From Ceratotherium simum simum (Eukaryota > Chordata > Mammalia > Perissodactyla > Rhinocerotidae): a stretch of DNA of 64,000 nucleotides. The notes under the pieces were generated by a model that searched no databases, was not told where the DNA came from, and saw only the letters and a list, made by a program, of their open reading frames with translations. Numbering within the stretch: the first letter of the stretch is position 1; every line of letters begins with the position of its first letter. The stretch is taken from positions 1,904,763-1,968,762 of the forward strand of contig NW_004454178.1 in NCBI RefSeq assembly GCF_000283155.1. Reading direction: 5' to 3'. Below, piece after piece: positions 35,640-47,720 of this stretch. The position numbers and the translations under genes are program-made.

Positions 35640-35928
35640 AGAGGGCCTCAGAAGACCTGCGTTCACACTTGCTCACCTGGGCCCCTCCACAGGGCTGCCT
35701 CACGACATGGCAGTTGGCTTCCCCAAGCTGAGCATTCCAAAAAAGAATGAGAAAGCTCTCCCAAGATAGAAGCCACAGTCTTTTTCTATAACCTATTCTT
35801 GGAAGTGACGTATATCACTTCTGCTGTGTTCTAGTCATTGGAAAAGAATTAGGGGGAAGTAACCACATAAAGACATGAATACAGAAGGTGGGCATTGGGG
35901 TCATCTCAGAGTCTACCCACCGCAGAGG
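35640..35928 (+). repeat. Unclassified interspersed repeat
   Basis: ctcacctgggcccctccacagggctgcctcacgacatggcagttggcttcccc, then gaagccacagtctttttctataacctattcttggaagtgacg and atctcagagtctaccca give a block order known from a common mammalian LTR-type repeat that I cannot name with confidence. Confidence 0.45.
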
Positions 35929-35929
35929 G

Positions 35930-36620
35930 AGAAAAAAATGATATTAAAAAAAATTGACCCAACTAGAAGAAGCAAAGATAAACAAAACTAAAAAGAAAAC
36001 ACAGAGTGAGATAGTAGAAACAAGCCCAATGTATCACTAACAACAATTAAACATATCAAAGTGAACTATTAAATACAGGAAATATTGTCATATTATATTA
36101 AAAATATAAAATACATATGTGAGGAGAAAAAGAACTGAAAGAGAAGAGACATACCTGCTCTTATTTGCAGATAATATGATTATTTTCACAGAACATTCAA
36201 AATAATCTTCACACTCAGAATTTAGTAGAGAGTCAATGCTCTCTAATAAGGTTTTAGGATTTAGGTTTCAGGATACAAATTGAACGTATGAAAATCCTAT
36301 ATTCCAGAGACAAAACTAATTAGAAAATATAGGGTATATAACTTCAGTTCACAATAGCAAAAAAAGTGATGTTTCCCAGGAATAAGCCTGACCAAAAATG
36401 TTCAAACCTCTGGGGATAAAATTACAAAACAATGATGGAAGACATAAAGGACATGCAGAAATGAAGAAACTCGAACCTGTACATGGGTTGGAAAATATCA
36501 GTAACATCAAAATACCAATTTTCTTCAAATATATAAATTTAATGTGATTGCAATTGCCAGCAGGTTTCTTGGTAGAATTAGAAATGCCATGAAATTCACA
36601 TGGAAGAAAAAATAGGCAGA
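35930..36620 (+). mobile_element. L1 relic, ORF2 middle part
   Basis: Plus-strand ORF2 remnant: ctgctcttatttgcagataatatgattatttt corresponds to the reverse-transcriptase active-site region (reads as FADN in place of FADD), followed by downstream ORF2 blocks up to atgaaattcacatggaagaaaaaatagg. Heavily mutated and truncated at both ends. Confidence 0.65.
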
Positions 36621-36744
36621 TTAACACACTAATTCCCCGACACTAGCTCTTGTTCCAGAGGGATCTAATGGCTCTTAGGCCCTTGGTGTGAAATCTGGAC
36701 TAGTCCTATAAGACTAAGTCTTACTTTTCAGTTTCATTAATACA

Positions 36745-36951
36745 CAGTCATGTGTCTCTTAATGATGGGGACACATCCTGAGAAATGACGTTCGTTGTGC
36801 GAACGTCATAGAGTGTACTTGCACAAACCTAGATGGTACAGCCTGCTACACATCTACACTACGTGGTACTGATCTTACGGGACCACTGTCATACCACTGT
36901 CATATATGCCATCCGTCGTTGACTGAAACATCAGTAAGTGGTGCATGACTG
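36745..36951 (+). repeat. Tc/mariner (Tigger-like) DNA transposon relic
   Basis: cagtcatgtgtctcttaatgatggggacac at the left and gtgctgcatgact-type sequence at the right form imperfect inverted termini (CAGTCATG...CATGACTG). Interior blocks gacgttcgttgtgcgaacgtcatagagtgtacttgcacaaacctagatgg and gggaccactgtcat are those of a common non-autonomous element, here with part of the middle deleted. It encodes nothing. Confidence 0.6.
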
Positions 36952-37104
36952 CATTTCCATTTTGCGCCCTTATCTCTGCTTTCACTGAACATCTTGTCAA
37001 AGCCACTGTTACTTTATATAGCTTACAAGATTATAATATCGAAGCCGACATATCTTCATGAAATTATCACCTGATCCTTGTACAGTGGGGGAATTTTGCT
37101 GTTC

Positions 37105-37740
37105 TTCATTAACAGGGATCTATGTAACAACTCTGGTCTCCCTCTGTAGCCTGTAATGAAGCCAGAGTAATCTTTATAAAATCTAATTTGGTGACTCCTC
37201 TGCTTAAAGCCCTTTAATGGCTTTCCATTATCCTTATAAAGTCCCTAATACTTCACATGACCCATAGAGCTTTGTGTGACCTGCCACTGCCTACTTCTCC
37301 AGCCTCGTCTACTGCCACCCACCCGAAGCTGTAGGTACAGTGCCCTCTTTCAGTGCCTCAAGATGCCATGTGCTTTATCCCCTCAAGGCTTTTACAAGGC
37401 TAATCAGTCTTTCTAGAACCCATTTCCCACCATGTCTCTTCACATGGGCAATCTCTACTTATTCCTCAAATCTTAATTATAAATTTTTTGGTGAATCTTT
37501 CCTAAACTCTCCCCCTACCCGCCCCACTCAAACTGTTAACAATTCAATAGTTCCTTTTATTCGTGCTTTGTAACACTCACCAAAATGTAACTAATTTCTG
37601 TTGTGTTTCTTTTCCCTGAGTCTGCAAACTCCACAGGGAGTGGGACTGTATTTTCTTCCCTACTCTATATCCAGTGGCTAACATAATGCCTTGTACATAG
37701 TAGATGCTATGTACCTATTCATTGAATGCATTAATTGATT
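37105..37740 (+). repeat. L2 3' end
   Basis: Forward L2 order is clear: agccagagtaatctttataaaatctaatttggtgactcctctgcttaaagccctttaatggctttccatt, then gagctttgtgtgacctgccactgcc, tgcaaactccacagggagtgggactgtatt and the terminal gtacatagtagatgctatgtacctattcattgaatg. The 77-codon frame within is not a gene. Confidence 0.75.
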
Positions 37741-38717
37741 CTTAAGGAATATTTATTAATTGATTTTGTCTAATTAAAATATACGGTAAATGTATTTTTT
37801 TTACATATTTCTATCTCAATTTCCTATCATTCGTTGTCATTCCATTCTTAAAGATTGAAAGAAGATAAAATAAACAAAAACAGAACATTTCTACAAATTC
37901 TAGGAGAAATCAGATTTAAGCAAACCAAAAATCTGACCATATTCAGTAACTTTTTTTCTGTTTTTTTAAAGTTGGGAAATAGAATTAAATCCTTCATAAG
38001 CAATGATTTTTTTTTTCCTTTCTCAAGTGCAACTCATTTTATTAGGGGGGGTCACTGACTATTTTTTACATAGGAATTCCTAGGGATTAAGGAGGAACCA
38101 AAATATTTACCAGAGTAGTATTTAATATTAGCAAAACAGAAATAAACTCATAACCCTGATGTTTGATACTTTCAATTCAAGCACTTCTACTTGGCCCATT
38201 CTCTAATACTTTCTTCAATCATTTTCCCTGTTTGCATCTGTGCTCTCAGTGTTGTAATAGTCCTATACAGTGTTTGGAAACTATAACACAATCCCACGCT
38301 CAAAATAGAAAAGGAGGAAAAAAAAGACAATTTACATTTCACACCCTGTCATGTTCCAGCTACTCTAGGTGATTAATGATAATGGCCGTTTGCCCAAAAT
38401 ATAGACTCAGTTCCCAAACAGGATTGGAAAACAGCTTTATAATAATGTGGAAAATGTATTATTCTTCTTCTGTGGTATATACCTTTCTTTATACATAAAA
38501 TAGAAGGCATTCTTAAATTCTATTTGCACATAATAATGCATGAAATTATAGCTTTTATAATGCTGTGAATTGAAGGGAGCTGGATTGATTTGGTCAAACA
38601 AGGAACACAGCCTATTTTGTTCAGAACTGTGAGAATTATGTTTCCTGATACCTTACAACCTGCAGAGTTCTTCTAAATGATATATTATGTATTACATGTT
38701 TATGGTTTATTTTACAG
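37741..38717. other. No gene or repeat recognised
   Basis: AT-rich single-copy-like DNA; short frames at 37855-38058 and 38163-38372 have no recognisable content. Confidence 0.5.
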
Positions 38718-38776
38718 AGACTCTGTACTTGATACAGAAGAGAGATGTTTGGAGTTTCCATCATGATGCTTACCTG
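38718..38776 (+). other. Candidate short exon
   Basis: tatggtttattttacag precedes 59 bases that end at CTG|gtgggt. One frame stays open, reading TLYLIQKRDVWSFHHDAYL after two leading bases, and ends in phase 0. That is the phase needed to join the plus-strand candidate exon at 55755, but phase match alone has a one-in-three chance. It is short and unsupported by similarity. Confidence 0.15.
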
Positions 38777-39424
38777 GTGGGTATCTACTTATTTACATAA
38801 AGTTTATGATGATGAGCTTTAGAACAAAAAGGTTAACTAAACTGAAATCACCTGTGAAGAATTGGATCCCTTTGGAAGCGATATACTTCTCTTACTCGTT
38901 TAAATTGTTTTAACTTCTCTTGGTGAAGAGAATTGGAGGAGTGGCTCCCCATGACCCATTTTCTAAATGATGAAATGTTCTAGGCCTTCATGGAGGTAAT
39001 GGGGGAAAGTCTGTTTCCAGTATTTGTTATGCATCTGATTGTTCTTCTAATAAACTAAATGTAATTAAAAATAGAGAAGGGCCATTGCATTTTAATAGCT
39101 TGGATTCTTCCCTGTGGAAGAGTTAACAAACAGTGAAAGAATATGAGGCACCTGCCAGGCAGCCTTTGTCAAGATTAACAGCATCACACCAGGTTATTAG
39201 AGGAAACATAAATACTTTTGAGGCTCTGTGGGTAGTTATGATATCACGTTTTACTATCTTCTCCTAAAATGGAATTACTCACTGTAATTGCTTTCCAGTC
39301 ACAGGCCAACAAACATGACAGAAGAAATCCTACATATTGGGGAGAGAGGTTATAATGCAAAGACAGCTGACCTAGAGAATGTTTTTAAGGACATAATATT
39401 ACATATTTGCAACAATCATAATTA
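38777..39424. other. No gene or repeat recognised
   Basis: Single-copy-like DNA without coding or repeat signature. Confidence 0.45.
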
Positions 39425-39650
39425 AAATTTTATGGCACTTTACAGTTTCTGGGATAGACACATATTTGTGCCTTGCAATTTGAAGTGGGCATAGTAATTA
39501 TCTGAATTCCTATTTGAATAAGGAAATAAGAGTGTAAAGGAGTTAAGCGATTTGCCCAAGAATCCTGCTGCTAGTTAAGTGCAGAGTTGAGAATGAGCCC
39601 CAACCTCCCGACTTCACGGTCTGTGTTCTTTCTGCCATTCTGTGTGGCCT
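39425..39650 (-). repeat. MIR SINE (diverged)
   Basis: Reversed MIR order: atggcactttacagtttctggg, agtggg-type tract, gtaaaggagttaagcgatttgcccaagaatcctgctgctagttaagtgcagagttgagaatgagccc. Confidence 0.5.
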
Positions 39651-39984
39651 CACTTAAGTGCAACAGCAAACACATGGTGTTTGCGGTTCCCTTCTGAACC
39701 ACACACCTCTGGATGAAAAGATGGTTTTAAAGAGACTGAAATTTCCAGAGAAGAATGATGGAGGATAACTTAAAATGCAAAGAAATTGCAGTTTGATAAG
39801 TAGCCTTGCAGAAGCTGGGAGATTGATGTCAGGCATGGGATATTTGAGAAAATGTGGGAAGTCACTGTCTCTATAAGATGAGAAATGTGATCCGTCAGCA
39901 GAAACTTTTTGTTTTCATTGATTCTGTTTTCATTCAGTCTATTTCCAAAACAAACTTGATTATCAAAAAGTGGAATGAGTTAAG

Positions 39985-41105
39985 AGAATGAGAAGACAAG
40001 TACAGACTGGGAGAAAACATTTGTAAAACACATTGCTGGATAAAATATATCCAATGTATACAAAGAGCTCTTAAAATTCAACAATAAGAAAACAACCTAA
40101 TTAAAAAATGGGCAAAAGATCTGAACAGATGCCTCAACAAGGAAGATTTACAGATGACCAATAAGCGTGTGTAAAGGTGCTCACCATCACCTATCATTAG
40201 AGTATTGCAAACCAGAACAACAATGAGATACAACTATACACTTGGAATCATTAAAATCCAAAATACTGCTGAGGATGTGGAGCAGCAAGGACTCTCCTAC
40301 ATGGCTGGTGGGAGTGCAAAATGGCCACTTTGGAAGACAGTTTGGCAGTTTCTTACAAAACTAAACATATTCTTACGATACGGTCTAGAAATTGTGCACC
40401 TTGATATTTACCCAAAGGAGTTGAAAACTTATGTTCACACTAAAACCTACACATGGATGTTTATAGTAGCTTTTTCATAATTGACAAAACTTGGAAGCAA
40501 CCAAGATGTCCTTCAGTAGGTGAATGGATAAATAAACTGTGTTATATCCAGACGATGGAATATTACTTAGCTCTAAAAAGAAATGAACTATCAAGCCATG
40601 AAAAGACATGAAGGAAACTTAAATGCATACATTACTAAGTGAAAGAAGCCAATGAAAAGGCTACATGCTATATGATTCCAACTATACGACACTCTTGAAA
40701 AGGCAAAAATATAGAGACAGTAAAAGATTGGTGGTTGCCAGGGGTTGGTAGGGAGGGAGGGATGGATGGGCAAAGCACAGAGGATTTTTAGGGCAGTGAA
40801 ACTACTCTGTATGATACACAATGGTGGATTATGTCATTAGACATTTGTCAAAAGTGTACCACAAAAGTGTATTTGTCATAGAGTATACAACACCAAAATG
40901 AATCCTAACGTGAACTATGGATTTTGGGTGACTATAAGGTCTCAATGTAGATTCATGGATCACATCAAATTCATCTACTCTGGAGGTAGATGTTGATAGT
41001 GGGGGAGGCTGTGCATGTGTGGGGATGTGGGGTATATGGGAACTCTACTTTCCTCTCAATTTTTGCTGTGAACCTAAAACTGCTCTAAAAATAAACTTTG
41101 TCTTA
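39985..41105 (+). mobile_element. L1 relic, ORF2 3' part and 3'UTR
   Basis: Plus-strand order: gactgggagaaaacatttg, gggcaaaagatctgaacagatgcctcaacaaggaag, tgctgaggatgtggagcagcaaggactctcc, caaccaagatgtccttcagtaggtgaatgg, then a 3'UTR ending in aacctaaaactgctctaaaaataaa. A 91-codon open frame (40205-40480) is L1 coding debris. Confidence 0.75.
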
Positions 41106-44100
41106 TTTTAATAACTTTAAAAGAAACATGGTCTGGGGAATATCCCATCTATGCAGGAGAATGGGTGCTAACTGTTAAACTCAACAGCACAATGTGTGGC
41201 CAGCAGGGAGTGAATCAGTGATAACATTTTAAAATCCGTTTGAGGTCTGAAGGAAATTTGGAGAATTTTAAATCAAGACTCCTGGATCCCACATTTTACG
41301 AGACTAAATGAATATCACGGCCGAAGGTCTGACTGTACATTGTAACAGTACATGGAGGTTCATTCCATTTATTGCTATGTGAACCATCCCTGCCTGGTAC
41401 TCCTGAATCCTAGACTATCCAGATAGCAATCATTCATTACGGTCAGTTGGTCCAACAGAATGGCACAGGGGAATGTGCTCAAAGAACAGAATTTCTGGCA
41501 GACAAAGCAGTCCCTGCTATAATTCAAAGAAAATAAAACACTTTATGTGCTCAAATCTTTTATTTCCTGCATTATATGCTAGAATCACATATGGGGCTTC
41601 CCAGCTATAACCCCATTACCTTGATTGAAACTTATCTAGGAGTTAAGAAAATGTTAATTGTTTTCTTGCTTCTTATTTTCTCTATTTTTTTCAATTTGAA
41701 GTTTTCCAATAATATTTGAATCAGATATATTGTTGATTTCTGAGTATTTTGGTGCTTTAAGTCCTCATCTTTTCTTAATAGAGTATTACCATCTGTTAAT
41801 GTCTAAGTTTGCCTATTTTATTTCTCAAGTCACAATCTGAAAAGTCCTCAGCAAAGTCCATTTTCCCTCCAATTTTCTAGCTTGTCTGCCTCCTGAATCT
41901 CTGATTCCCAAACCTATATTTAATAGTAACCAGTATGTCACAAATGCTCACCTCAATCTGCCTCTTTGATGGGAAGTCCTTCTCAAACTCTTACTGTGTT
42001 ATTTCTGGTAGTCATTGGGTATATCTCTTTTGGGTTCATGAAGAGTATTTCTGTTATCATAGCACCCACCATGTTCCTCCACGCTAGATCTGATTCCCAA
42101 CCCCAGCTCACAAAGTCACTTGTGGTCCTCCAATTACTACCACTGCAGTTAATATTCTCTGGGAAGTCACTGAAATTTTTGGCAAGCGTATTGCCTCCTG
42201 ACGCATCCTCTAGGCACCGAAGCCAAGTAGTTCATCAATCCTCAGGGCACATTTTCACTTGGGCAGCAAAACAATGTGTTCCAGGGTGAAGAGCGACCTC
42301 TGCTTGCAGCCCAACAGAGTTCAGGTGGGAATTCTTGGACCTGAGCCAACACATCAGCTCCCAGTCAAACACTGTATCTTCCTTAGTGTCTTTTCCTCCC
42401 ATCATTAACCTCTGTCTGCTGTAAATGTCACTGCTGGATTCCAGGAGCGGACAAAGCCTAGCCAGAGCCTGTATCCCCACTATACCTGTCACTCTCTTGG
42501 TCTGGTTCTATTTTATACAAAAAGATTTCCTTTCTGAACATATTTTATGCCTAAAGATTTCCTTTCTTCAATAAAATGGATTTTGCACTTTAAATGACTC
42601 ATCAAGCATGTGTAAGCTGAAGACTGACACAGGAGGAGGAATGTTTTAGGAGAAGGGAGAAAAAGTGGCAAAAACTACAGTCCTACCGTAGAGGATGCTG
42701 TCTTTGGATAGTCCTTTAAAAAAAAACGCATTCTAGAAAGGTGACACAAGAATATGCAACCTCTGCTTTTGAATTACGTTCATACTCTAACTGTTCTAAT
42801 TCTTGCCATCTGTATTTCAACCACATATCTGACATGAAATAGCAGAACGCAAAGTGGCTCCAGAGCCCTATAGACATTGTTAAAATAGGTAGTAAAGAAC
42901 CTGAATAAATATGTCACCCTTTAATCTGCTACCCTATGATTTATTCATTGTCATAGGTTTAACTACCTAGTTTCTAGTTGAGATCACTAGTCCAGCATAT
43001 ATTAACGGAGGGCTTCCTATGTGCCAGGAGTGTGTGGAATGCAAGAAATTCAAGACATCGCTGTCTGGCATGGAAGCATATTTCCTTTGTTTTATCATCT
43101 TAACATGTGTCCTTGTCAGTAAAAATGAGAGCATACATATACGAAATTTAATTTAAGCTTTTGAAATAATGGTTTTGTCACATAACTCATAATTTTGAAT
43201 GAAACACTGAGATAACCCACCAAATTAGATAGTTTTAAGCCCAAATCTGATTGCCAATTAGGGACCAGCTTAGTAACTCTAGATACTCTTTCTAGTGTCT
43301 TCTGACAACATGCCTGTTAAGAGCTTTTATTACAAACTCAGTAGCTTTCAAGCTAAGATTCATAAATGCTTGGATCTGAATTCTAACCTAAACGTAAAAT
43401 GAATAAATAAGCCCTCAATGTCTCCCCACAAAATTTAGGACTGGTTGGTTACTCTAGTTGGTTTTTTATGTTTCCTAGACTTAGCTAGATTTTAATAATG
43501 TCCTATTTTCCTTGCTTATATTCTGTCCTTGAATTCTTCTAATATACATTCTAAATACATACTCTTACACGTAATATGTGTGTATGTCAATTGAGTTTTG
43601 TCTCTGTGGAGTGTGGAGAACAAGCCAGACAGCAGCCCCTAACCAAAGCGAGTGGGCTAACAGATGGAGTGCCCAGTAGGAAATTAGAGAATAATTGGCA
43701 GGATTTTTTTTAATGATCCATCTGGAATCCAAGGGTCAAGATCATCAATTCTGATATTTACACAGGATCACAGCCTCACTTTACATTTAATTTCTAAGGT
43801 TACTTTCTTTAAAAAAAAAGTCTTCGTTATAAAAACTTATTTAGAAAATAAACAGTAACAATAAGTTACAAATGACCACAGAGTAAATGCTGCATTATGA
43901 TAGAATAATGGCTTACATGTAAAGAAATAACATATTATGAATTGTTGTGGTTAATCACATTAACAATTCTAAATATTTTATGCTGCGGTATACAGAACTG
44001 CAAAAGATGTGTTAGGATAGGCTAGGTTAATGGTGGTCAATCCACATAAATGACCACCACCATGACCAAATTCTTTATAGAACAAAGAAATTTGCCTTTT

Positions 44101-44186
44101 AGTAACAACACAAGATGAGTGTTCTTAGATTGCGGGGTGGCTCTGCTCTATCAGGGTGCTTAGGGACTTAGGCTGATGGTTGCTGT
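41106..44186. other. No gene recognised in 3 kb
   Basis: At 41966-42492 overlapping frames on both strands (107 and 85 codons) lie in somewhat GC-richer sequence; the ending tggattccaggagcggacaaagcctagccagagcctgt reads like an old LTR, unproven. A short L2-like phrase (ttcctatgtgccagg) is near 43013. The rest is AT-rich and unremarkable. Confidence 0.4.
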
Positions 44187-44715
44187 GGTAAGCCAAATAA
44201 TGCCCATCCACACACCCAAGATGTCCACATTCTAATCCCTGAAACCTGTGAATATGTTACCTTATATGGCAAAAAGAACTTTGCAAACGTGATTAAGCTA
44301 AGGATCTAGAGATAGGATTACCCTGATTTATCCAGGAGGGCCTAATACAATTTCCAGGGTCTTTATAAGAGGGAGATAGGAAGGTCAGAGTCAGAAAAGG
44401 CAATGTGACAACAGGAACAGAGTCAGAGAAGGAAATGAAAAATGAAAGCAGAGGTCAAAGATTGAGAGAGACGTTTGAAGATGATTTAAAGATGGAGCAA
44501 GGAACCACAAACCAGGGAAAGAAGGTTACCTCTAGAACCTGGAAAAGGATATTCTCCTAGACCATCTGGAAGGAACTAGCCCTGTGGTCACCTTGACTTT
44601 AGCTCACTGAGACTGATCTTAGACTTCTGACCTCAAGAACTGTAAGACGACAAATTTGTCTTGTTTTAAGGCGCTAAACTGTGGTAATCTTTACTGAAGC
44701 AATAGAAAACTTATA
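44187..44715 (+). repeat. MLT1-like LTR (MaLR/ERVL family)
   Basis: gtaagccaaataatgcccatccacacacccaagatgtccacattctaatccctgaaacctgtgaatatgttacc, gggcctaatacaatttccagggtctttataagaggg, ccttgactttagctcac...gacttctgacctcaagaactgtaagacgacaaattt and ttactgaagcaatagaaaacttata follow the order of a common MaLR-type LTR. It is a solo, non-coding copy. The exact subfamily is uncertain. Confidence 0.6.
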
Positions 44716-45107
44716 CATTGGCTTAACTTGGGACTTCCAAGTTTGCTGTGGTCATCACCATTCCAGCTAGTGGGAAGAGGTGAAAGAGAACAATGAGATG
44801 GGGACCATGGGACAGAAACCCTGCTCTTTTAAAGGACCTTCCTGGAAATGCCTTACTTCTATTCACACAGAATGAAGAGAATTTGGTCCATGGCAACTGG
44901 GAAGCTGGAAATTAAAAATGTCTGAGAGCCATGTGAGCAAACAATTCTATTACCGTGAGGAAGGGGAGGACAGATTTGGAGGAAGAGCTGGAAGTCTGCC
45001 GTAATGGGGGTGATGATGCCTAGTATTTCACCTACTTTGCAATCTACATAAAGCAGGTGAGGTAGGTAGGGAAGAAATGTAGTACAACAACCATTAAGTA
45101 ACGACAA
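44716..45107. other. No gene or repeat recognised
   Basis: Single-copy-like spacer. The 82-codon minus-strand frame (45107-44859) has no domain signature. Confidence 0.4.
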
Positions 45108-45345
45108 CTAATGTTGATTGCGGGTTTCCTATGTGCCAGTCATTCTTGGTGCCTTACATGTGTTCAGTCTTTTCATGCTTCCACTATGAGGTGGGTATTA
45201 TTGTTACTCCACTTTTCAGAGGAAGAGAGAGGATTACAGAGGAGAGCAACCTGCCCATTGACGTAGGGCTAGTAAATGGCTGTGCTGGGATTCAGCCCAA
45301 GGCCTGCTGATTCTGGAACCTGGATCCTCCTTCTCTTTGGGCCAT
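45108..45345 (-). repeat. MIR SINE
   Basis: Reversed MIR order is well kept: tcctatgtgccagtcattcttggtgccttacatg, tatgaggtgggtattattgttactcc, ttttcagaggaagagagaggattac, gggctagtaaatggctgtgctgggattcagcccaaggcctgctgattc. Confidence 0.7.
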
Positions 45346-45734
45346 TCTGGGTCCTTATGCTGTCTTTTCATCATATCTTCATATATTAGATAGGGACGTT
45401 CTCAATAGTGAAAATAGGTCAGTGGCCAAATGACTAGTTACATCTTTGTATGAAGAAATGATTTGCAAAAGCACACATTTCTCTTATAAAATCTACCAAT
45501 AATTCTTCAATCTATGAATTTTACTTACTCTTCTAAGATGAATAAGATTTAAATTTTATTTTTTGTACTTTGTACTGTTGATCAACCCTCTGAATTCATT
45601 GTATGATTTTTTCCTTTTATTTTGGTCAATAATTTCTAACTGTACATAAATTTTGGAACTTTGAGATATTAAATATTTTAGCTTTCAAAATATTTATTTC
45701 CAGCTGTGTATAGCACAGACTTACTATATTTCTA
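45346..45734. other. No gene or repeat recognised
   Basis: AT-rich spacer. Confidence 0.4.
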
Positions 45735-45985
45735 TAATTGTCATATTAATTTATTTTTTCATTCAAAAATATTTACTAGGTACCTAGTAGGCACTATTAC
45801 TGAGACTACTTTAGTAAGCAAGATAGATTTTGTTTCTGCTTTTCCAGAACTTAAAATCTAGTGAAGGTCATTTATACAAATATTAACCACCAAGTGTGAT
45901 AAGGACTGAAATAAGGGAAATGCAGGGTGCTATGGGAGCACATAGCAATGAATGTGTCCTTATCTAGAAGTCTTTGGCATTTACT
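45735..45985 (-). repeat. L2 3' end
   Basis: ttcattcaaaaatatttactaggtacctagtaggcactattactgag...agcaagatagattttg...gaacttaaaatctagtg is the reversed L2 3' end. Confidence 0.55.
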
Positions 45986-46589
45986 CAAATAGATATTCTG
46001 AGTAGGAATTTTCTAAATACTTTGCAATCTTTTAAAGCATCCATTTTTCACTCTCTACTGATAAGATCTTTTAAGATAGAATAAATTTGGTCATGTTAAT
46101 AAAATCCAGTTTCTTCCAGATTAAAGAGAAACTCTCTTGCACTCAATTCTCCTCCAGTTATGATCCATTCCATTTCTCTGCCCACTCTTTGCAAGACAAC
46201 TCTGAATAAATTCTCCATTTATAAAGAAATCAAATTCTCAAATTAATTTATTTATATACATATATATGTGAACATAAAATACATATTATATAGAATATAC
46301 AATTTATTGCATATCTTAAATAAATATATTTCATATAAATATTTGACATATGTATGTATATATATGTTTATGTCAGAATACAAGGGACCTCTTTCTTGTG
46401 AATCCTAAAACAATTTTTGGAAAGTCAGGGGAATCTTGGATTGTACACACATACAAAGGAGGGCTATAAAACAATGTGTTAGGAACCGAGGTGACATTGT
46501 CGCCAGGCTTTTGAATGACAAATATTCTCTTTACCGTTTCCTGTGTGCAGATATCTTAGTAAATGTTACAAATCATAAGTGTGGGCTTT
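45986..46589. other. AT-rich DNA
   Basis: A strongly TA-rich tract lies at about 46245-46370 (tatatacatatatatgtg...tatgtatatatatg). No gene seen. Confidence 0.5.
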
Positions 46590-47010
46590 ACTCCTCAATG
46601 CTTTCAGTAATGATTCCAGTATCTCTTGGCCTCTTGTCTCTTCAACACATTCTGATCAGGCTTTTCACCACAGCACTGAAGCTACTGTTTTCACAGTCGT
46701 CTGTGACCTCCAGGTTGATTCAGTTCTCAATTTTCAGTCTCTGTCTTGACTCGGCTGCAGCATTTGATGTGGATGAGTACTCTCTTCTCCTTGAAACACT
46801 CTCTAGGATGCGACTTACAGAGCACCACGCTCCCTTACATTTTCCTCCTGTCGTTGTCCATTCTGTTAGTTTCATTTGCTGGTTCCTCCTCACCTCCCTT
46901 ACCCTTAAGTGTTGGAGCTCTCAGAACTCAGACCTCAGATGGTTTCTTTGCCTGTTTATAGTCACTCTTCAGTGATTGCATTCATCTTAATGGCTTTAGA
47001 TATGATTTAG
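46590..47010 (+). pseudogene. L2 reverse-transcriptase relic
   Basis: A 179-codon frame (46436-46975) covers this. From about residue 100 it reads LDSAAAFDVDEYSLLLETLS, which fits the L2 (CR1 clade) reverse-transcriptase block with the AFDxVDHxLLL pattern; DH has become DE. DNA phrases gttggagctctcagaactcag and gcctgtttatagtcactcttcagtgattgcattcatcttaatggcttta continue in L2 order. The N-terminal part of the frame (46436-46589) is not recognisably L2. The copy is a fragment and cannot be functional. Confidence 0.6.
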
Positions 47011-47014
47011 ACTC

Positions 47015-47720
47015 TGACAGGTCCTAAGCATATATTTTTATTATGTTGTTGTCAGTTTCTTTCTTCACATCTGTTAGTAACTGTTTAATATACTTAGGTG
47101 CTGTGATGTTGGGTACATATATATTTACAATCTTTATATTATCTTGATGAATTGACCCTTTTATCTTTATATAATGACCTTTGTTGTCTCTTGCTACAGT
47201 TTTTGACTTAAAGTCTGTTTTGTCTGATGTAAGTATAGATATTCCTGCTCTCTTTTGGTTTCTATTTGCATGTAATGTCTTTATCCATCACTTCACTTAG
47301 AGCCTATGTGTGTCTTTAAAGCTGAAGTGAGTCTCTGGAAGGCAGTATATAGTTGGATCTTGTTTTTTTAATCCATTCAGCCACTTTATGCCTTTTGATT
47401 GAAGAAATTAATCCATCTGCATTTAAAGAAATTACTGATAGATAAGGACTTACTAGTGCCCTCTTCTTGTTTCCTGGTCGTTCTGTAGTTTCCTTGTTCC
47501 TTTCTTCCTCTTTTGCTCTCTTCCTTTTGTGGATTGATGATTTTTCATAGCTGTATGCTTTGATTCTCTTCTCTTTGTCTTTTGTGTATCTACTGTAGAT
47601 CCTCCACTGAGAGATTTCTTCTGGAAAATAGCAATGACTATTAATATTACAAAGAGTGATTTGTTTTCTTAGACCAGGAAGTGCTAGTACAAGGAAGGAA
47701 TCCTTTGCACACACAACACT
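47015..47720 (-). mobile_element. L1 relic, ORF2 5' part
   Basis: Reversed L1 endonuclease region: ttatgttgttgtcagtttctttc, ttgacttaaagtctgttttgtctgatgtaag, gcctatgtgtgtctttaaagctgaagtgagtctc, cttgtttttttaatccattcagccactttatgccttttgattg. A 145-codon minus-strand frame (47753-47316) includes the motif SLNADGLISSIKRHKVAEWI, the ORF2 N-terminus. It abuts the L2 relic in opposite orientation. Confidence 0.75.

Noticed and set aside
35930..41105. One L1 split into 35930-36620 and 39985-41105
   Set aside because: The ORF2 order would permit it, but the interval holds an L2 relic and a DNA transposon older than or of similar age to the L1, so two separate insertions are simpler.
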